DNA of 64,000 nucleotides from an uncultured Alphaproteobacteria bacterium (GTDB lineage Bacteria; Pseudomonadota; Alphaproteobacteria; HIMB59). The first letter of the stretch is position 1; every line of letters begins with the position of its first letter. The position numbers and the translations under genes were made by a program. The DNA lies in assembly GCA_902538085.1 (NCBI GenBank), contig CACBDV010000002.1, positions 124,001-188,000 on the forward strand. Direction: 5' to 3'. Below the pieces are notes generated by a model. It was not told the DNA's origin, searched no databases, and worked only from the letters and a program-made list of their open reading frames with translations. Positions 20,990 to 30,745 of the stretch are shown here, piece after piece.

Positions 20990-21820
20990 TTAAATTTTTA
21001 AATTATCAATTAGTCTAATTTTGCCTTTATAAATTGCATAAAAAAGTCTCGACTCAGAAACTTTACCATCGAAACTTAGGTCCTCATTATTTCTAAATTC
21101 GAAGTAATCAAATTCTTCAATATCTTGATCAACAATGAAATCTTTAGCTTTTTGGTTTGCAGTATTAATATCAAATGATTTTTCTAAAGATTTTAGAAAA
21201 TTTTCTACTTTTTGATGAAAACTAACAAAATCTTGTATTTGTTTTTTACTTAATTTTTCATTTCTCGATGAATAAGCAATACCTTCTTCATTTCTTTTTG
21301 TAGGTACAGATACTATTTCTAGAAATTTATATTTTTCTTGAATAAATTTTTCAATTATCTTGAGTTGCTGAAAATCTTTTTCACCAAAATAAACCTTGTT
21401 ACTTTTTACAATTGAAAAAAATTTATTTAGTACAGTGATTACACCATCAAAATGTCCTTTTCTGTATTTATCACAAAGAATATTATTATAATTAGTATTT
21501 TTTAAAATAGTTTCATCATTGTTATAAATTTCTTCTACTGATGGTTCAAATAATAGATCTACATCGTTGTCAGAGCAAAAATCGTAGTCAAGGCCCTTAT
21601 TCCTAGGATAAGAGTTAAAATCTTCTTTACTGTTAAATTGTTTTTCATTTACGAAAATACTTACAATAGTTTTGTGATTATCATTTTTTGATTTTTTTAT
21701 CAGTTCTCCATGTCCCTTATGAAGGGCGCCCATAGTAGGAACAAAACCAATTGAGTATTTTCGATTTTGATAAGCAGTCAAATAAGACTGTAAATTAGAA
21801 ATGTCTTTAATTATCAACAT
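20990..21820 (-). CDS. panC: Pantothenate synthetase
   Basis: This enzyme joins pantoate and beta-alanine with ATP to make pantothenate for coenzyme A. The 276-residue protein has the nucleotidyltransferase HIGH-like motif in PTMGALHKGHGELI (near residue 28) and FVNEKQFNSKEDFNSYPR, YFGEKDFQQLKII and AYSSRNEKLS (KMSKS-like). Very AT-rich (11 of 60 G/C at 21181-21240), contrasting with the element next door. No panB is nearby. Confidence 0.93.
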   Translation of the reverse strand: MLIIKDISNLQSYLTAYQNRKYSIGFVPTMGALHKGHGELIKKSKNDNHKTIVSIFVNEKQFNSKEDFNSYPRNKGLDYDFCSDNDVDLLFEPSVEEIYNNDETILKNTNYNNILCDKYRKGHFDGVITVLNKFFSIVKSNKVYFGEKDFQQLKIIEKFIQEKYKFLEIVSVPTKRNEEGIAYSSRNEKLSKKQIQDFVSFHQKVENFLKSLEKSFDINTANQKAKDFIVDQDIEEFDYFEFRNNEDLSFDGKVSESRLFYAIYKGKIRLIDNLKI

Positions 21821-21893
21821 AATTTGTTTTTATTTATTGACTTCATATCAATAATTGTTAAATGTAGGAACCAAATTTTTAGGTCTATTAGCA

Positions 21894-22028
21894 ATGAAAA
21901 GAACATATCAACCAAGTCAATTAGTTAGAAAAAGAAGGCACGGATTTCGTTCTAGAATGTCAACAGTTGGCGGTCGTAAGGTCATTAATGCAAGAAGAGC
22001 TAAAGGTCGATCTAGACTATCTGCTTAA
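21894..22028 (+). CDS. rpmH: 50S ribosomal protein L34
   Basis: The 44-residue basic protein [18 protein letters not shown] followed by [20 protein letters not shown] is a standard L34. It heads the conserved rpmH-rnpA-yidD-yidC run. A TTGACT at 21837-21842 is a possible -35 box, but no clear -10 follows at the right distance. Confidence 0.98.
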   Translation: MKRTYQPSQLVRKRRHGFRSRMSTVGGRKVINARRAKGRSRLSA

Positions 22029-22031
22029 TTA

Positions 22032-22361
22032 TTGAGACTTCCTACACTAAAAAAATCTTCCCAATTTTCTCAAATCAGAAACAAAGGGAACTGCTTTAAA
22101 AGTTCAAGTTTTAATGGGTATATTCTTCATGACGCAGATTTAGAAACTTTTCTAGTTGGTATTATAGCTAGTAAAAAGCTTGGTAATGCAGTTGAAAGAA
22201 ATAGGGCTAAAAGAAGGGCTAGAGAGGCAATACGCACATGCAGTCTTATAAATACATTAAATCATGTCAAATTTGTAATAATACTCAAAAAAACAGTTTT
22301 GAAAGTACCTTTTATTGATTTAAAACAAGATATTGAAAAATTCTTATCTCATGAAAAATAA
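22032..22361 (+). CDS. rnpA: Ribonuclease P protein component
   Basis: This 109-residue basic protein is the protein subunit of RNase P, which matures tRNA 5' ends. Characteristic features are [17 protein letters not shown] near the start and the RNR motif region [16 protein letters not shown]. Translation probably begins at TTG 22032, 3 bases after the rpmH stop. The 3' end overlaps yidD. Confidence 0.93.
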   Translation: MRLPTLKKSSQFSQIRNKGNCFKSSSFNGYILHDADLETFLVGIIASKKLGNAVERNRAKRRAREAIRTCSLINTLNHVKFVIILKKTVLKVPFIDLKQDIEKFLSHEK

Positions 22362-22587
22362 TATCAAAAAGTTTTGGAAAATATCTTTTATTGCACCGAT
22401 TAAATTTTACCAATTATTCATATCACCTATGTTACCAAAAACTTGTAGACATCTTCCAACATGCTCTCAATATACAATTGAGGCTATTCAGGAATTTGGT
22501 GTTTTAAAAGGAATAACAATGGGAATAGTTAGAATTCTAAAATGTAATCCGTTAGGTTCGTCTGGTTACGACCCAATAAAAAAATAA
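22351..22587 (+). CDS. yidD: Membrane protein insertion efficiency factor
   Basis: This short protein (78 residues from ATG 22351) has the YidD signature: [23 protein letters not shown] and GSSGYDPI near the end. It helps YidC-dependent membrane insertion. A TTG at 22333 would add six residues; the ATG is preferred. It overlaps rnpA by 11 bases and ends 1 base before yidC. Confidence 0.92.
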   Translation: MKNNIKKFWKISFIAPIKFYQLFISPMLPKTCRHLPTCSQYTIEAIQEFGVLKGITMGIVRILKCNPLGSSGYDPIKK

Positions 22588-22588
22588 T

Positions 22589-24277
22589 ATGGAAAATCAA
22601 AAGAACTTATTCCTAGCTATTATTATTTCAATGGCAATTATTTTTGGTTTTCAGTTACTAGTTCCTCAACCAGAGAGAACGCCAATTACTGAGGAACAAA
22701 CAAATGATGAAAGTCTTGTTGATCTCAGTATTCAAAAATCCTCATCTTCTGTTTTAGCTGATAGAGGTGATGTGATAAATCAGTCAGGAAGAGTGAACTT
22801 TGATAACTCTAAAATTAAAGGCTCTATAAATTTAAATGGAGCAGTAATTGATGATCTTATCCTAGAAGAGTTCAGGGAAACCTTAGATCCAACATCTGAC
22901 TTAATTGAATTTTTAAATCCTTTAGGATCTGATAATGCCTATTATTTAGATACAGGTTGGGTAAGCTCTGACAGTACAATTGAGTTACCAAAAAGTTCTA
23001 GTATATGGATTGCTGATAAAAACACTATTGGTGTTAATGAACCTGTAAAACTGACTTGGACTAGTGATCAGAACATCACTTTTGAAAAGATCATAACTCT
23101 AGATGAAAACTATTTATTTAGCGTTGATCAAAGGGTTATAAATAATTCAGGTCTTTCTTTCGACCTTTATCCTTACGGATTATCTAAAAGACAAGGAATT
23201 CCAGAGATGCAAAATTTCTTCATTCTTCACGAGGGCCCCTTGTCAATAACTGATGGTGTGCTGGAGGAATATGATTATGACGATTTAAAAGATGATAAAA
23301 AAATTAAACATTCTTCTGTTGGAGGGTGGATTGGGATGACAGATAAGTATTGGCAAACTGCGATAATCCCTAACCAAAACGAACCTGTTCAGCAGACATA
23401 CAGTTACAGCTTTGTTGATAATATAGATAATTTTCAAACTGATATTGTTGGGGAAAGAATAGCTGTTTCAAATAATGCAAGTATCTCACATAATTTTAAA
23501 ATTTTTGCAGGGCCAAAAATCGTAAATATTATCGATAAGTATATGGAAGAATATGGGTTTGACGGTTTTGATCGTTCAGTTGACTTTGGTTGGTTTTATT
23601 TTTTAACAAAACCCATTTTTAATGTTTTAGAATTTATATACGGGTATGTAGGAAACTTTGGTTGGTCAATAATTCTGTTTACAGTTTTGATGAGGATTTG
23701 TTTTTTTCCACTTGCTCAACAATCGTTTAAATCAATGGCAAAAATGAAAAAACTTGCTCCTGAGATGCAAAGACTTAAGGAACAATACGGAGATGATAGA
23801 GCTGGAATGCAAAAAGAAATGATGGCTTTATATAAAAGAGAAAAGGCAAATCCTATAGCTGGTTGTTTGCCAATACTTCTACAGATCCCAGTATTTTTTG
23901 CCTTGTACAAAGTTTTATTTGTGACTATTGAGATGAGACATGCTCCTTTTATAGGATGGGTACATGATCTCTCAGCGCCAGATCCCTTAGGGGCTCTTAC
24001 TCTTTTTGGTTTTGTGGAATGGAACGTTCCAGGTATTTTGCAAATTCTTAATGTTGGTATTTGGCCAATCTTAATGGGTATTTCGATGTATATTCAATTT
24101 AAATTGAACCCAGCTCCGGTAGATAAAATGCAGGCCAAAATTTTTGGTTTATTGCCAATAGTATTTACTTTCATTTTAGGTGGATTCGCAGCAGGGCTAG
24201 TTATTTATTGGACAACTAACAATGTTTTATCAATGGCTCAACAATACATCATACAAAGAAAAATTATGAAGAGTTAA
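22589..24277 (+). CDS. yidC: Membrane protein insertase YidC
   Basis: The 562-residue insertase/foldase has an N-terminal membrane helix (LFLAIIISMAIIFGFQLLV), a periplasmic beta domain to about residue 345, and the five-helix core starting near YVGNFGWSIILFTVLMR. Conserved segments include KMKKLAPEMQRLKEQYGDDR, NPIAGCLPILLQIPVFFALY and the last helix IYWTTNNVLSMAQQ. Its stop overlaps the engB start by one base. Confidence 0.97.
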   Translation: MENQKNLFLAIIISMAIIFGFQLLVPQPERTPITEEQTNDESLVDLSIQKSSSSVLADRGDVINQSGRVNFDNSKIKGSINLNGAVIDDLILEEFRETLDPTSDLIEFLNPLGSDNAYYLDTGWVSSDSTIELPKSSSIWIADKNTIGVNEPVKLTWTSDQNITFEKIITLDENYLFSVDQRVINNSGLSFDLYPYGLSKRQGIPEMQNFFILHEGPLSITDGVLEEYDYDDLKDDKKIKHSSVGGWIGMTDKYWQTAIIPNQNEPVQQTYSYSFVDNIDNFQTDIVGERIAVSNNASISHNFKIFAGPKIVNIIDKYMEEYGFDGFDRSVDFGWFYFLTKPIFNVLEFIYGYVGNFGWSIILFTVLMRICFFPLAQQSFKSMAKMKKLAPEMQRLKEQYGDDRAGMQKEMMALYKREKANPIAGCLPILLQIPVFFALYKVLFVTIEMRHAPFIGWVHDLSAPDPLGALTLFGFVEWNVPGILQILNVGIWPILMGISMYIQFKLNPAPVDKMQAKIFGLLPIVFTFILGGFAAGLVIYWTTNNVLSMAQQYIIQRKIMKS

Positions 24278-24852
24278 TGAGCCTTGTCTCAAATTATTTC
24301 AAAAAACAAACTAAGTTTTTACTAAGCGCTACACAACCTCGTCAATATCCTAATGTAAGTTTTCCTGAAATAGCTTTCATAGGTAGGTCAAATGTTGGAA
24401 AATCTAGTTTAATCAATGCAGTTTTTATGAAAAAACTGGCACATATTTCCAATACCCCCGGTAAAACAAGACAAATTAATTTTTTTAATCACGGTGACTC
24501 AATGATGGTTGTTGATCTTCCTGGGTATGGATTTGCAAAAATATCTCAAAAAGAGGCATTTCAAATATCAGATCTTGTCTCTCAATATTTAACATCTCGT
24601 GAAAATTTAAAGAAAATATTTGTATTAATTGATAATTCATTGGGGCCAAAAAAAATAGACATAGAGATGATTGACTTGATGAAACAAATAAAACAAAAAA
24701 TTATTATTTGCTATACGAAAAGTGACAAAAAAATAAAAGAAAAGTCTGCTTTTTTAGACAATTTAAATACTGAATTTGAAAACTACATTGTAAGCTCAAA
24801 AACAAACGAAAACATATTTGAAATTCAAAAAAAAATTTTTGAATTTTTATAA
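24277..24852 (+). CDS. engB: Ribosome biogenesis GTP-binding protein YsxC/EngB
   Basis: This 191-residue GTPase aids assembly of the 50S subunit. G1 is GRSNVGKSSLIN, G2 lies in NTPGKTRQINFF, G3 is DLPGYGFAK and G4 YTKSDK. Length is normal. It is translationally coupled to yidC (TAATG). Confidence 0.96.
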   Translation: MSLVSNYFKKQTKFLLSATQPRQYPNVSFPEIAFIGRSNVGKSSLINAVFMKKLAHISNTPGKTRQINFFNHGDSMMVVDLPGYGFAKISQKEAFQISDLVSQYLTSRENLKKIFVLIDNSLGPKKIDIEMIDLMKQIKQKIIICYTKSDKKIKEKSAFLDNLNTEFENYIVSSKTNENIFEIQKKIFEFL

Positions 24853-24895
24853 ATCTTCTTGGCTTTTATATAATAAACATTAGTTTAACACGCTT

Positions 24896-25579
24896 ATGAA
24901 TAATATAACAAATTGGGTTTTTGACTTAGACAATACACTTTATAAAGCAGAGTGTGGTTTGTTTGATAAAGTACACATACTTATGGGTAAGTTTATTGAG
25001 GAAAAATTAAATTTAGCCTCTGGTGATGCACAAGCTCTGAGGTCTAAATATTATCATCAATATGGAACAACACTTAGAGGTCTTATGATTGAACATCAAG
25101 TAAATCCTGATGAATATTTGGACTACGTTCATCAAATTAATTATGAAGTAGTTCAACCAAATACATCTCTTGCGGAAATATTAAAAAGCTTAAATGGAAA
25201 AAAGTATATTTTTACAAATGCTAACTTTGAACATGTGGAAAAAGTTTTAGAAAAACTAAATATGACTAATATTTTTGATGGATGTTTTGACATTTCTGAA
25301 AGTGACTATATGCCAAAACCTCACAAAGAAGTTTACGACTCATTCCAAAATAAATTCAATTTAGACAACAGTTCAACAGCTATGTTTGAGGATCTTCATA
25401 TTAATTTGAGAGAGCCTCATAAAATGGGTTGGCAGACAGTTTGGGTAACGAATAACCTTGAATACAACCTCAATAAAGATGTGAATCAACAAGAAGATAT
25501 CCAAAAAATTATTGATGAAAAAGGTTACATATCACATGTTACTGATGATTTGGAAAATTTCTTAAAAAACGTGATATAA
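24896..25579 (+). CDS. HAD-family pyrimidine 5'-nucleotidase
   Basis: The 227-residue HAD phosphatase has motif [21 protein letters not shown], the pattern of pyrimidine 5'-nucleotidases (SDT1/YjjG-like), which dephosphorylate UMP/CMP and damaged pyrimidine nucleotides. Motif II is IFTNAN, the lysine lies in [12 protein letters not shown] and motif III in [17 protein letters not shown]. It lies between engB and dapD, an order seen in other alphaproteobacteria. Confidence 0.85.
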   Translation: MNNITNWVFDLDNTLYKAECGLFDKVHILMGKFIEEKLNLASGDAQALRSKYYHQYGTTLRGLMIEHQVNPDEYLDYVHQINYEVVQPNTSLAEILKSLNGKKYIFTNANFEHVEKVLEKLNMTNIFDGCFDISESDYMPKPHKEVYDSFQNKFNLDNSSTAMFEDLHINLREPHKMGWQTVWVTNNLEYNLNKDVNQQEDIQKIIDEKGYISHVTDDLENFLKNVI

Positions 25580-25586
25580 AAGTATT

Positions 25587-26417
25587 ATGAGCCATCAAGA
25601 TATAATTGAGAAATTATGGGATCAAAGAGATCAGATAAATTTTATTGAGGATAATGAGGCAAAAATAAATATAGAAAATGTTCTTAACCTATTGGATGAG
25701 GGAAAGCTTCGAGTATGCGAAAAAAAAGAAAATGAATGGCATGTAAATCAATGGCTTAAAAAAGCAATTCTTTTAAGTTTTAGAATTCAAGATATGGAAA
25801 TAATCACTGGCGGTCCAAGTGTAAAAGATGGAACTACTTCATGGTGGGATAAAGTTCCCTCAAAGTTTCAAGATTGGAAATTAGAAAATTTTCAATCAGC
25901 AGGATTTAGAGCTGTTCCTAACTGTATTGTAAGAAGGTCAGCATTTATTGCAAAAAGTGCAGTGCTTATGCCTTGCTTTGTTAATTTGGGCGCATATGTA
26001 GATGAAGGAACTATGGTTGATACTTGGGCTACAGTTGGTTCTTGTGCTCAAGTTGGAAAAAACTGTCATATCTCAGGAGGTGCAGGCATAGGAGGAGTCT
26101 TAGAGCCTTTGCAGGCAAATCCAGTTATAATAGAAGACAACTGTTTTATTGGTGCGAGGTCAGAAGTCGCCGAGGGTGTAATTGTTGGAGAGGGATCAGT
26201 ATTATCCATGGGGGTATTTATTGGAGCTTCAACAAAAATTTATAATCGTGAAACAAAAGAAATTTATATGGGAAAAGTTCCTCCATATTCTGTAGTTGTT
26301 CCAGGTAGTCTTCCAAGTTCTAAAGGAGATGCATCCTTGTACTGTGTTGTGATTGTGAAAACGGTGGATGAAAAAACTCGTTCAAAAACCTCCGTCAATG
26401 AATTACTAAGAGATTAA
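25587..26417 (+). CDS. dapD: Tetrahydrodipicolinate N-succinyltransferase
   Basis: DapD succinylates tetrahydrodipicolinate in the lysine/diaminopimelate pathway. The 276-residue protein has an N-terminal helical part ([15 protein letters not shown]) and a left-handed beta-helix from about residue 110 ([20 protein letters not shown]), with [14 protein letters not shown] and [19 protein letters not shown]. dapE follows one base after it, so the two successive pathway enzymes are co-expressed. Confidence 0.96.
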   Translation: MSHQDIIEKLWDQRDQINFIEDNEAKINIENVLNLLDEGKLRVCEKKENEWHVNQWLKKAILLSFRIQDMEIITGGPSVKDGTTSWWDKVPSKFQDWKLENFQSAGFRAVPNCIVRRSAFIAKSAVLMPCFVNLGAYVDEGTMVDTWATVGSCAQVGKNCHISGGAGIGGVLEPLQANPVIIEDNCFIGARSEVAEGVIVGEGSVLSMGVFIGASTKIYNRETKEIYMGKVPPYSVVVPGSLPSSKGDASLYCVVIVKTVDEKTRSKTSVNELLRD

Positions 26418-26418
26418 A

Positions 26419-27582
26419 ATGTTAGACACAATAGAGCTATCAAAAAAATTAATATCTTTTGACTCTGTTACACCAGCAAAACAAGATATTTTTGATTTCT
26501 TAATTGAAATATTTGAAGAAAATGGTTTTACAACAAAACAACTAAACTTTGATGGAGATGGGAGTTACGAAGTAATTAATATCATGGCTACGTATGGTCC
26601 GATTAATACAAATGGAAAACATTTTAATTTTTTATGTCATGTTGATGTAGTGCCCCCTGGTAACTTAGAGGATTGGGACACACCACCTTTTGAACCAACA
26701 ATTAAAGATGGGTATCTTTATGGTCGTGGATCAGAGGATATGAAAGGGTGTACGGCAGCTAGCATGGTAAGTGTCTTTAAATTTATCAAGGAAAATAAGG
26801 ATTTTAATGGCACAATAAGTTTTATCATAACTGGAGATGAAGAAGCAGACTCCGTAAATGGTGTAAAGAAAGTCGTAAAATGGTTGAAAGAAAATAGTAT
26901 AAGAATAGACGGGTCAATAGCCACTGAGTCATCCTCTGAGAGAGTAATCGGTGATCAGATCAAAGTTGGAAGAAAAGGAGCTGTGGATATTCAAATTGAA
27001 ATAATTGGAAAGCAAGGGCATGCAGCTTATCCTCAACTAGCTCAAAACCCTCTCCATTGTTTGTCTAAGGTTATCTCTTTTTTTGATGATCAAAAACTTG
27101 ATGACGGTGCAGAATATTTTGAACCATCTACTCTTCAATTTACTCAGATAAATTTAAATAATAAGGCAAAGAATGTAATACCTGAAAAATTGATTACCGT
27201 AGGTGACATGCGCTTTAATGACAACTGGGATCAAGAAAAAATACAAAACTATTTTGACAAACACTTGAATAAAATTTGCTCTGAAAATAATTGTGCTTAT
27301 AAATTAAAACTAACTTTTAGAGGTATGCCTTTCCAGTCTTTTAATAACCCGTTCACAAAACATTGTATTGAAGCAATCAAAGATGTAACAGGATTAGATG
27401 CCAGTCAAGATACTGGGGGTGGAACATCAGATGCTAGGTTTATGCAAGAAGTATGTCCTGTTTTTGAGTTTGGAACAATTAACAAAACTTTACACAAAGT
27501 TAATGAATGTGTTTCTGTAGAAGATCTACAAACTACTGAAAAAATATATTTCAAAACATTAGAAAATTTTTTCAAATCATGA
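26419..27582 (+). CDS. dapE: Succinyl-diaminopimelate desuccinylase
   Basis: This M20-family di-zinc hydrolase (387 residues) releases diaminopimelate from its succinyl form. Metal motifs are NFLCHVDVVPPG, GRGSEDMKG and ITGDEEADSVNG; the GRKGAVDIQIEIIGKQGHAAYP dimerisation/lid segment follows. The C-terminal GGGTSDARFM with the last histidine ligand region (KTLHKVNECV) is intact. Start is one base after dapD. Confidence 0.95.
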   Translation: MLDTIELSKKLISFDSVTPAKQDIFDFLIEIFEENGFTTKQLNFDGDGSYEVINIMATYGPINTNGKHFNFLCHVDVVPPGNLEDWDTPPFEPTIKDGYLYGRGSEDMKGCTAASMVSVFKFIKENKDFNGTISFIITGDEEADSVNGVKKVVKWLKENSIRIDGSIATESSSERVIGDQIKVGRKGAVDIQIEIIGKQGHAAYPQLAQNPLHCLSKVISFFDDQKLDDGAEYFEPSTLQFTQINLNNKAKNVIPEKLITVGDMRFNDNWDQEKIQNYFDKHLNKICSENNCAYKLKLTFRGMPFQSFNNPFTKHCIEAIKDVTGLDASQDTGGGTSDARFMQEVCPVFEFGTINKTLHKVNECVSVEDLQTTEKIYFKTLENFFKS

Positions 27583-28055
27583 AACTAGGAGAACTTATAC
27601 CAAATATTAATCTGAGATTAGTTTCCTCTGATGGTACGAAAGATTTCAATCTTCATAATGATTTTAACAATAAACGAGTTCTAATTATATGCATACCTGG
27701 TGCATTCACCTCTACATGCCATGTACAACATTTACCTCCTTTTATCGATGGAGCAGAAAAAATTATTAAAGAAAAAAAATTAGACATGATTTGTTGTATC
27801 ACTACAAATGACCCATATGTTTTAGATTTGTGGAGAAAAGACTTAGGAAAAACTGTTATAAAATTTTTATCTGACGGAAATGAAGAATTTATGAAATTAT
27901 CGAAACTTAAAAGAGAATATGAAAGTAATTTTATGGGTGAAAGACTAATTAGGTCTGTCATACTTTTAGAGGATTTAGAGGTAATAAAAATTATTACTGA
28001 AGACCCAGGCGAATTCAAAAAAACAAGCTATGATGAAATTTTAAAAGTTATCTAA
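27579..28055 (+). CDS. Peroxiredoxin, Prx5-type
   Basis: This 158-residue thiol peroxidase has the active-site motif IPGAFTSTCHVQHLPPFI with the peroxidatic cysteine followed by His, typical of bacterial Prx5-type enzymes that reduce hydroperoxides using glutaredoxin or thioredoxin. LDLWRKDLGK and FLSDGNEEFMKL fit the family. It overlaps dapE by 4 bases (ATGA) and the convergent glycosyltransferase by 15. Confidence 0.88.
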   Translation: MKLGELIPNINLRLVSSDGTKDFNLHNDFNNKRVLIICIPGAFTSTCHVQHLPPFIDGAEKIIKEKKLDMICCITTNDPYVLDLWRKDLGKTVIKFLSDGNEEFMKLSKLKREYESNFMGERLIRSVILLEDLEVIKIITEDPGEFKKTSYDEILKVI

Positions 28056-29090
28056 ATATTCTTCTATCTTCTTTTTTGACTCGAAATTCTTTGCAAATAT
28101 GTAACTTTTTTTACTATAATTCTTATATTTTTTGAAAATATCAATAATTGCTTTGACAAGTTGTTTGAGATTATTTTCTTTTACAATTATACCATTGTTA
28201 CCTATTGACTCTGGAGTCCCACCACTATTACTGACTATGCAAGGTAGTCCATAAGAAGCTGCTTCAACATTGGATATTCCAAAGCCCTCAATACTTTCAG
28301 GTGTAGTTATAGTTGGCATTATATGAACAGCAGAATTTTTAAAAATTTTTTCACTTGAAAAATCGTGGTGTATGAAATCTACCTGCCTTTGTAGTGAGAA
28401 TTTAAAAACTAAATCCTTTAATCTTGATAATTCTGGACCATCTCCAAGAATGGCATATTTAAGTATAATATTATATTCATTTCTTAGTATAGACATTGCT
28501 TCAAATACTAAATGGTGCCCCTTTCTGTATTCTAGTCTGGCTACAGTACATAAATCATATTTTTTTTTATTATTTTTATTTTTATAAATTTTTTTTATAA
28601 AAGCTGGATATATTATTTTATGATTAAATTTCTTTAAATTTTTAAAATTTTTGAATGTTTTATTTTTAGTAAATTGAGAATTATAGATTATTAAATCTGC
28701 TTTATTTAAAGAATTTAAAATTCTATGTTTATTTCTTAATTTTAGTATTTCATTTCCGTGAGCTAAACAAATTCTTTTTATATCTGTAGTATTATTAAAT
28801 AGCTCTAGTGATTTCCAACTATCAAAAAAAATAATATCAATTTTATTTTTGTTTAAAAAATTCTGAGCAAAACTTGATTTAATTCTTTTTCTAAGAAACT
28901 TGATTTGATCAAATCTATGAATATCAAACTTACATTTACTATCAAAATCTGAAGAAAACAGTTTAGATCCATCAGAGAGAACTGTTACTTTATTTTGCAT
29001 GTTAAATGCATGTTGAGCTATATTTGTCATTACAGACTCAATACCGCCTACTTTAGGAGCAAAACATTGTGTGTAAATAAGAATGTTAAT
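28041..29090 (-). CDS. Glycosyltransferase family 4, probable AUU start
   Basis: This GT-B glycosyltransferase has a C-terminal GT4 domain: CTVARLEYRKGHHLVFEAM, ILGDGPELSRL and the EX7E motif ESIEGFGISNVEAASYG. The first in-frame ATG (29030) would cut off the family's N-terminal strand and loop. Extending 20 codons gives (M)NILIYTQCFAPKVGGIESV, the classic GT4 start. The only plausible initiator there is ATT at 29090-29088, sharing one base with the truA stop (ATTAA) and 7 bases after AAGGAG. The predicted protein is 349 residues. Acceptor unknown, likely surface glycan. Confidence 0.78.
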   Translation of the reverse strand: MNILIYTQCFAPKVGGIESVMTNIAQHAFNMQNKVTVLSDGSKLFSSDFDSKCKFDIHRFDQIKFLRKRIKSSFAQNFLNKNKIDIIFFDSWKSLELFNNTTDIKRICLAHGNEILKLRNKHRILNSLNKADLIIYNSQFTKNKTFKNFKNLKKFNHKIIYPAFIKKIYKNKNNKKKYDLCTVARLEYRKGHHLVFEAMSILRNEYNIILKYAILGDGPELSRLKDLVFKFSLQRQVDFIHHDFSSEKIFKNSAVHIMPTITTPESIEGFGISNVEAASYGLPCIVSNSGGTPESIGNNGIIVKENNLKQLVKAIIDIFKKYKNYSKKSYIFAKNFESKKKIEEYLDNF

Positions 29091-29823
29091 AAGATATCTC
29101 CTTTAAAATCAAGCCTTTTGAAGGAACCGTTGGTCCTGCTAAGCTTCTATCCTTTGCTTCAATTAATTCACTTATCCAATTAGTATTTTTATTTTTTAAT
29201 CCAACTTCTAATAAAGATCCAACCATTATTCTAATCTGTTGATAAAGAAAGGACTGTGCCTTAAATACAAAAATAATTTTATAACCTTTAATATCAATCG
29301 ATGCTTCGTCAATAGTTCTAAGTGGTTTGTTCGCTTGACAACCTTGTGCTCTAAACGAAGAAAAATCATGTTTACCAATAAACAGCTGAATTGCATCTTG
29401 CATTACCTCTAAATCTAAAGGTTGACGAATATGTATACTAAAATCATCCTCAATAACTGACGGGGCTAGACTATTAAAAACTTGATAATTATAAATTTTA
29501 TTTTTAGCAGTAAAACGAGCATTAAATTCATTATTAACACATTCAACTTTAGTAACTCTTATCTTTTCACTCCCAAGGTGAAAATTAATTCCACTTAGAA
29601 TTTGATATTCATCGAATTTTTTTTCTAATTCAAAATTGGCACATTGTCCAATAGCGTGAACACCAGCATCTGTTCTTCCAGCACCTTGAATAGTTTTTTT
29701 TTCACCAGAGAATTTAAATATTGCTTTTTCTATTTCACCTTGCACAGTTTTCTCATTTTTTTGATATTGCCAACCACAATAAGGTAAACCATGATATTCA
29801 ATTGTGAGTTTTATATTAGTCAT
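29086..29823 (-). CDS. truA: tRNA pseudouridine(38-40) synthase
   Basis: TruA (245 residues) modifies uridines 38-40 of the tRNA anticodon arm. The catalytic aspartate is in QGAGRTDAGVHAIGQ near residue 53; YEYHGLPYCGWQ-like start, ARFTAKNKIYNYQVFN and FLYQQIRIMVGSLLEVG are conserved. The start overlaps fmt by 8 bases. Its last codons contain the ribosome binding site used by the downstream glycosyltransferase. Confidence 0.95.
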   Translation of the reverse strand: MTNIKLTIEYHGLPYCGWQYQKNEKTVQGEIEKAIFKFSGEKKTIQGAGRTDAGVHAIGQCANFELEKKFDEYQILSGINFHLGSEKIRVTKVECVNNEFNARFTAKNKIYNYQVFNSLAPSVIEDDFSIHIRQPLDLEVMQDAIQLFIGKHDFSSFRAQGCQANKPLRTIDEASIDIKGYKIIFVFKAQSFLYQQIRIMVGSLLEVGLKNKNTNWISELIEAKDRSLAGPTVPSKGLILKEISY

Positions 29824-30745
29824 TATCCATTATTGCATTTAATTTAAATTGATTATTCCCTAAAACAAATTCTTTAATGTTTAACGGTTTCTTTCCTTCA
29901 GCTTGAATTTCTAGAATATCTAGACTGTTATTTTTACATGCTATAGTTAGAGGTAAGTTTATAACCTTGCCCTTTTCATCTTGTAAGTTAGATATTTTAG
30001 CTTTTAAAATTTTAAATCTCTGACCCTTATATTTAAACCACATTGCTGGTGATGGGTAAAAAGCTCTTACTTTTTTTTCAATTATACTTGCTGATAATCC
30101 CCAATCTACTTGTGTTTCAAATTTATCTATTTTTTTTGCATATGTAGATTGTGAATGATCTTGTTCTTTTAATTGGATTTGACCTAAAAAATATTTTTTT
30201 AATGTGTTATATAATAATGAACAAGAGTCATGACTAATTTGATCAATTAATTTTTTACCATCAGTTAATTCATTAATTTCTATATTCTGCTGGGCTAAAA
30301 TTGGGCCTTCATCAACTTTATCATTCATTTTGATAATACTAATACCTGTCTCTTTATCATTATTTTCAATGGCTCTTTGAACAGGTGCTGCTCCTCTCCA
30401 TCTTGGTAGAAGCGAGGCATGTATATTTATAAAACCATTTAAAGGGGTGTTTAACCAATTCAGTGGAAGTATTTTTCCATAAGCAAAAAGGATTGCTACA
30501 TCAGGCTTTAATGATTGAAATTCTTTCAAAGATTTATCATTAAGTATTTTGGGAGTAAAAACAGGCAGAAGTTGACTTTCTGCCCATTGTTGAACTGGTG
30601 TATTATATTTTTGCTGTCCTCTAAATTTTTTTTTTGGCTCTTGTGTATAAATCCCCACTATATCATATCCCCCAAGATAGAGGGTCTTTAGAGGAGGAAG
30701 AGAAAATTCTGGTGAACCAAAATAAACTACACGTTTTTTTTTCAT
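29816..30745 (-). CDS. fmt: Methionyl-tRNA formyltransferase
   Basis: Fmt (309 residues) formylates initiator Met-tRNA with 10-formyl-tetrahydrofolate. The start VVYFGSPEFSLPPLKTL, the catalytic region NGFINIHASLLPRWRGAAPVQ and IIKMNDKVDEGPIL are diagnostic; the C-terminal anticodon-side domain begins near FYPSPAMWFKY. Directly after def with no gap. Confidence 0.96.
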   Translation of the reverse strand: MKKKRVVYFGSPEFSLPPLKTLYLGGYDIVGIYTQEPKKKFRGQQKYNTPVQQWAESQLLPVFTPKILNDKSLKEFQSLKPDVAILFAYGKILPLNWLNTPLNGFINIHASLLPRWRGAAPVQRAIENNDKETGISIIKMNDKVDEGPILAQQNIEINELTDGKKLIDQISHDSCSLLYNTLKKYFLGQIQLKEQDHSQSTYAKKIDKFETQVDWGLSASIIEKKVRAFYPSPAMWFKYKGQRFKILKAKISNLQDEKGKVINLPLTIACKNNSLDILEIQAEGKKPLNIKEFVLGNNQFKLNAIMDND

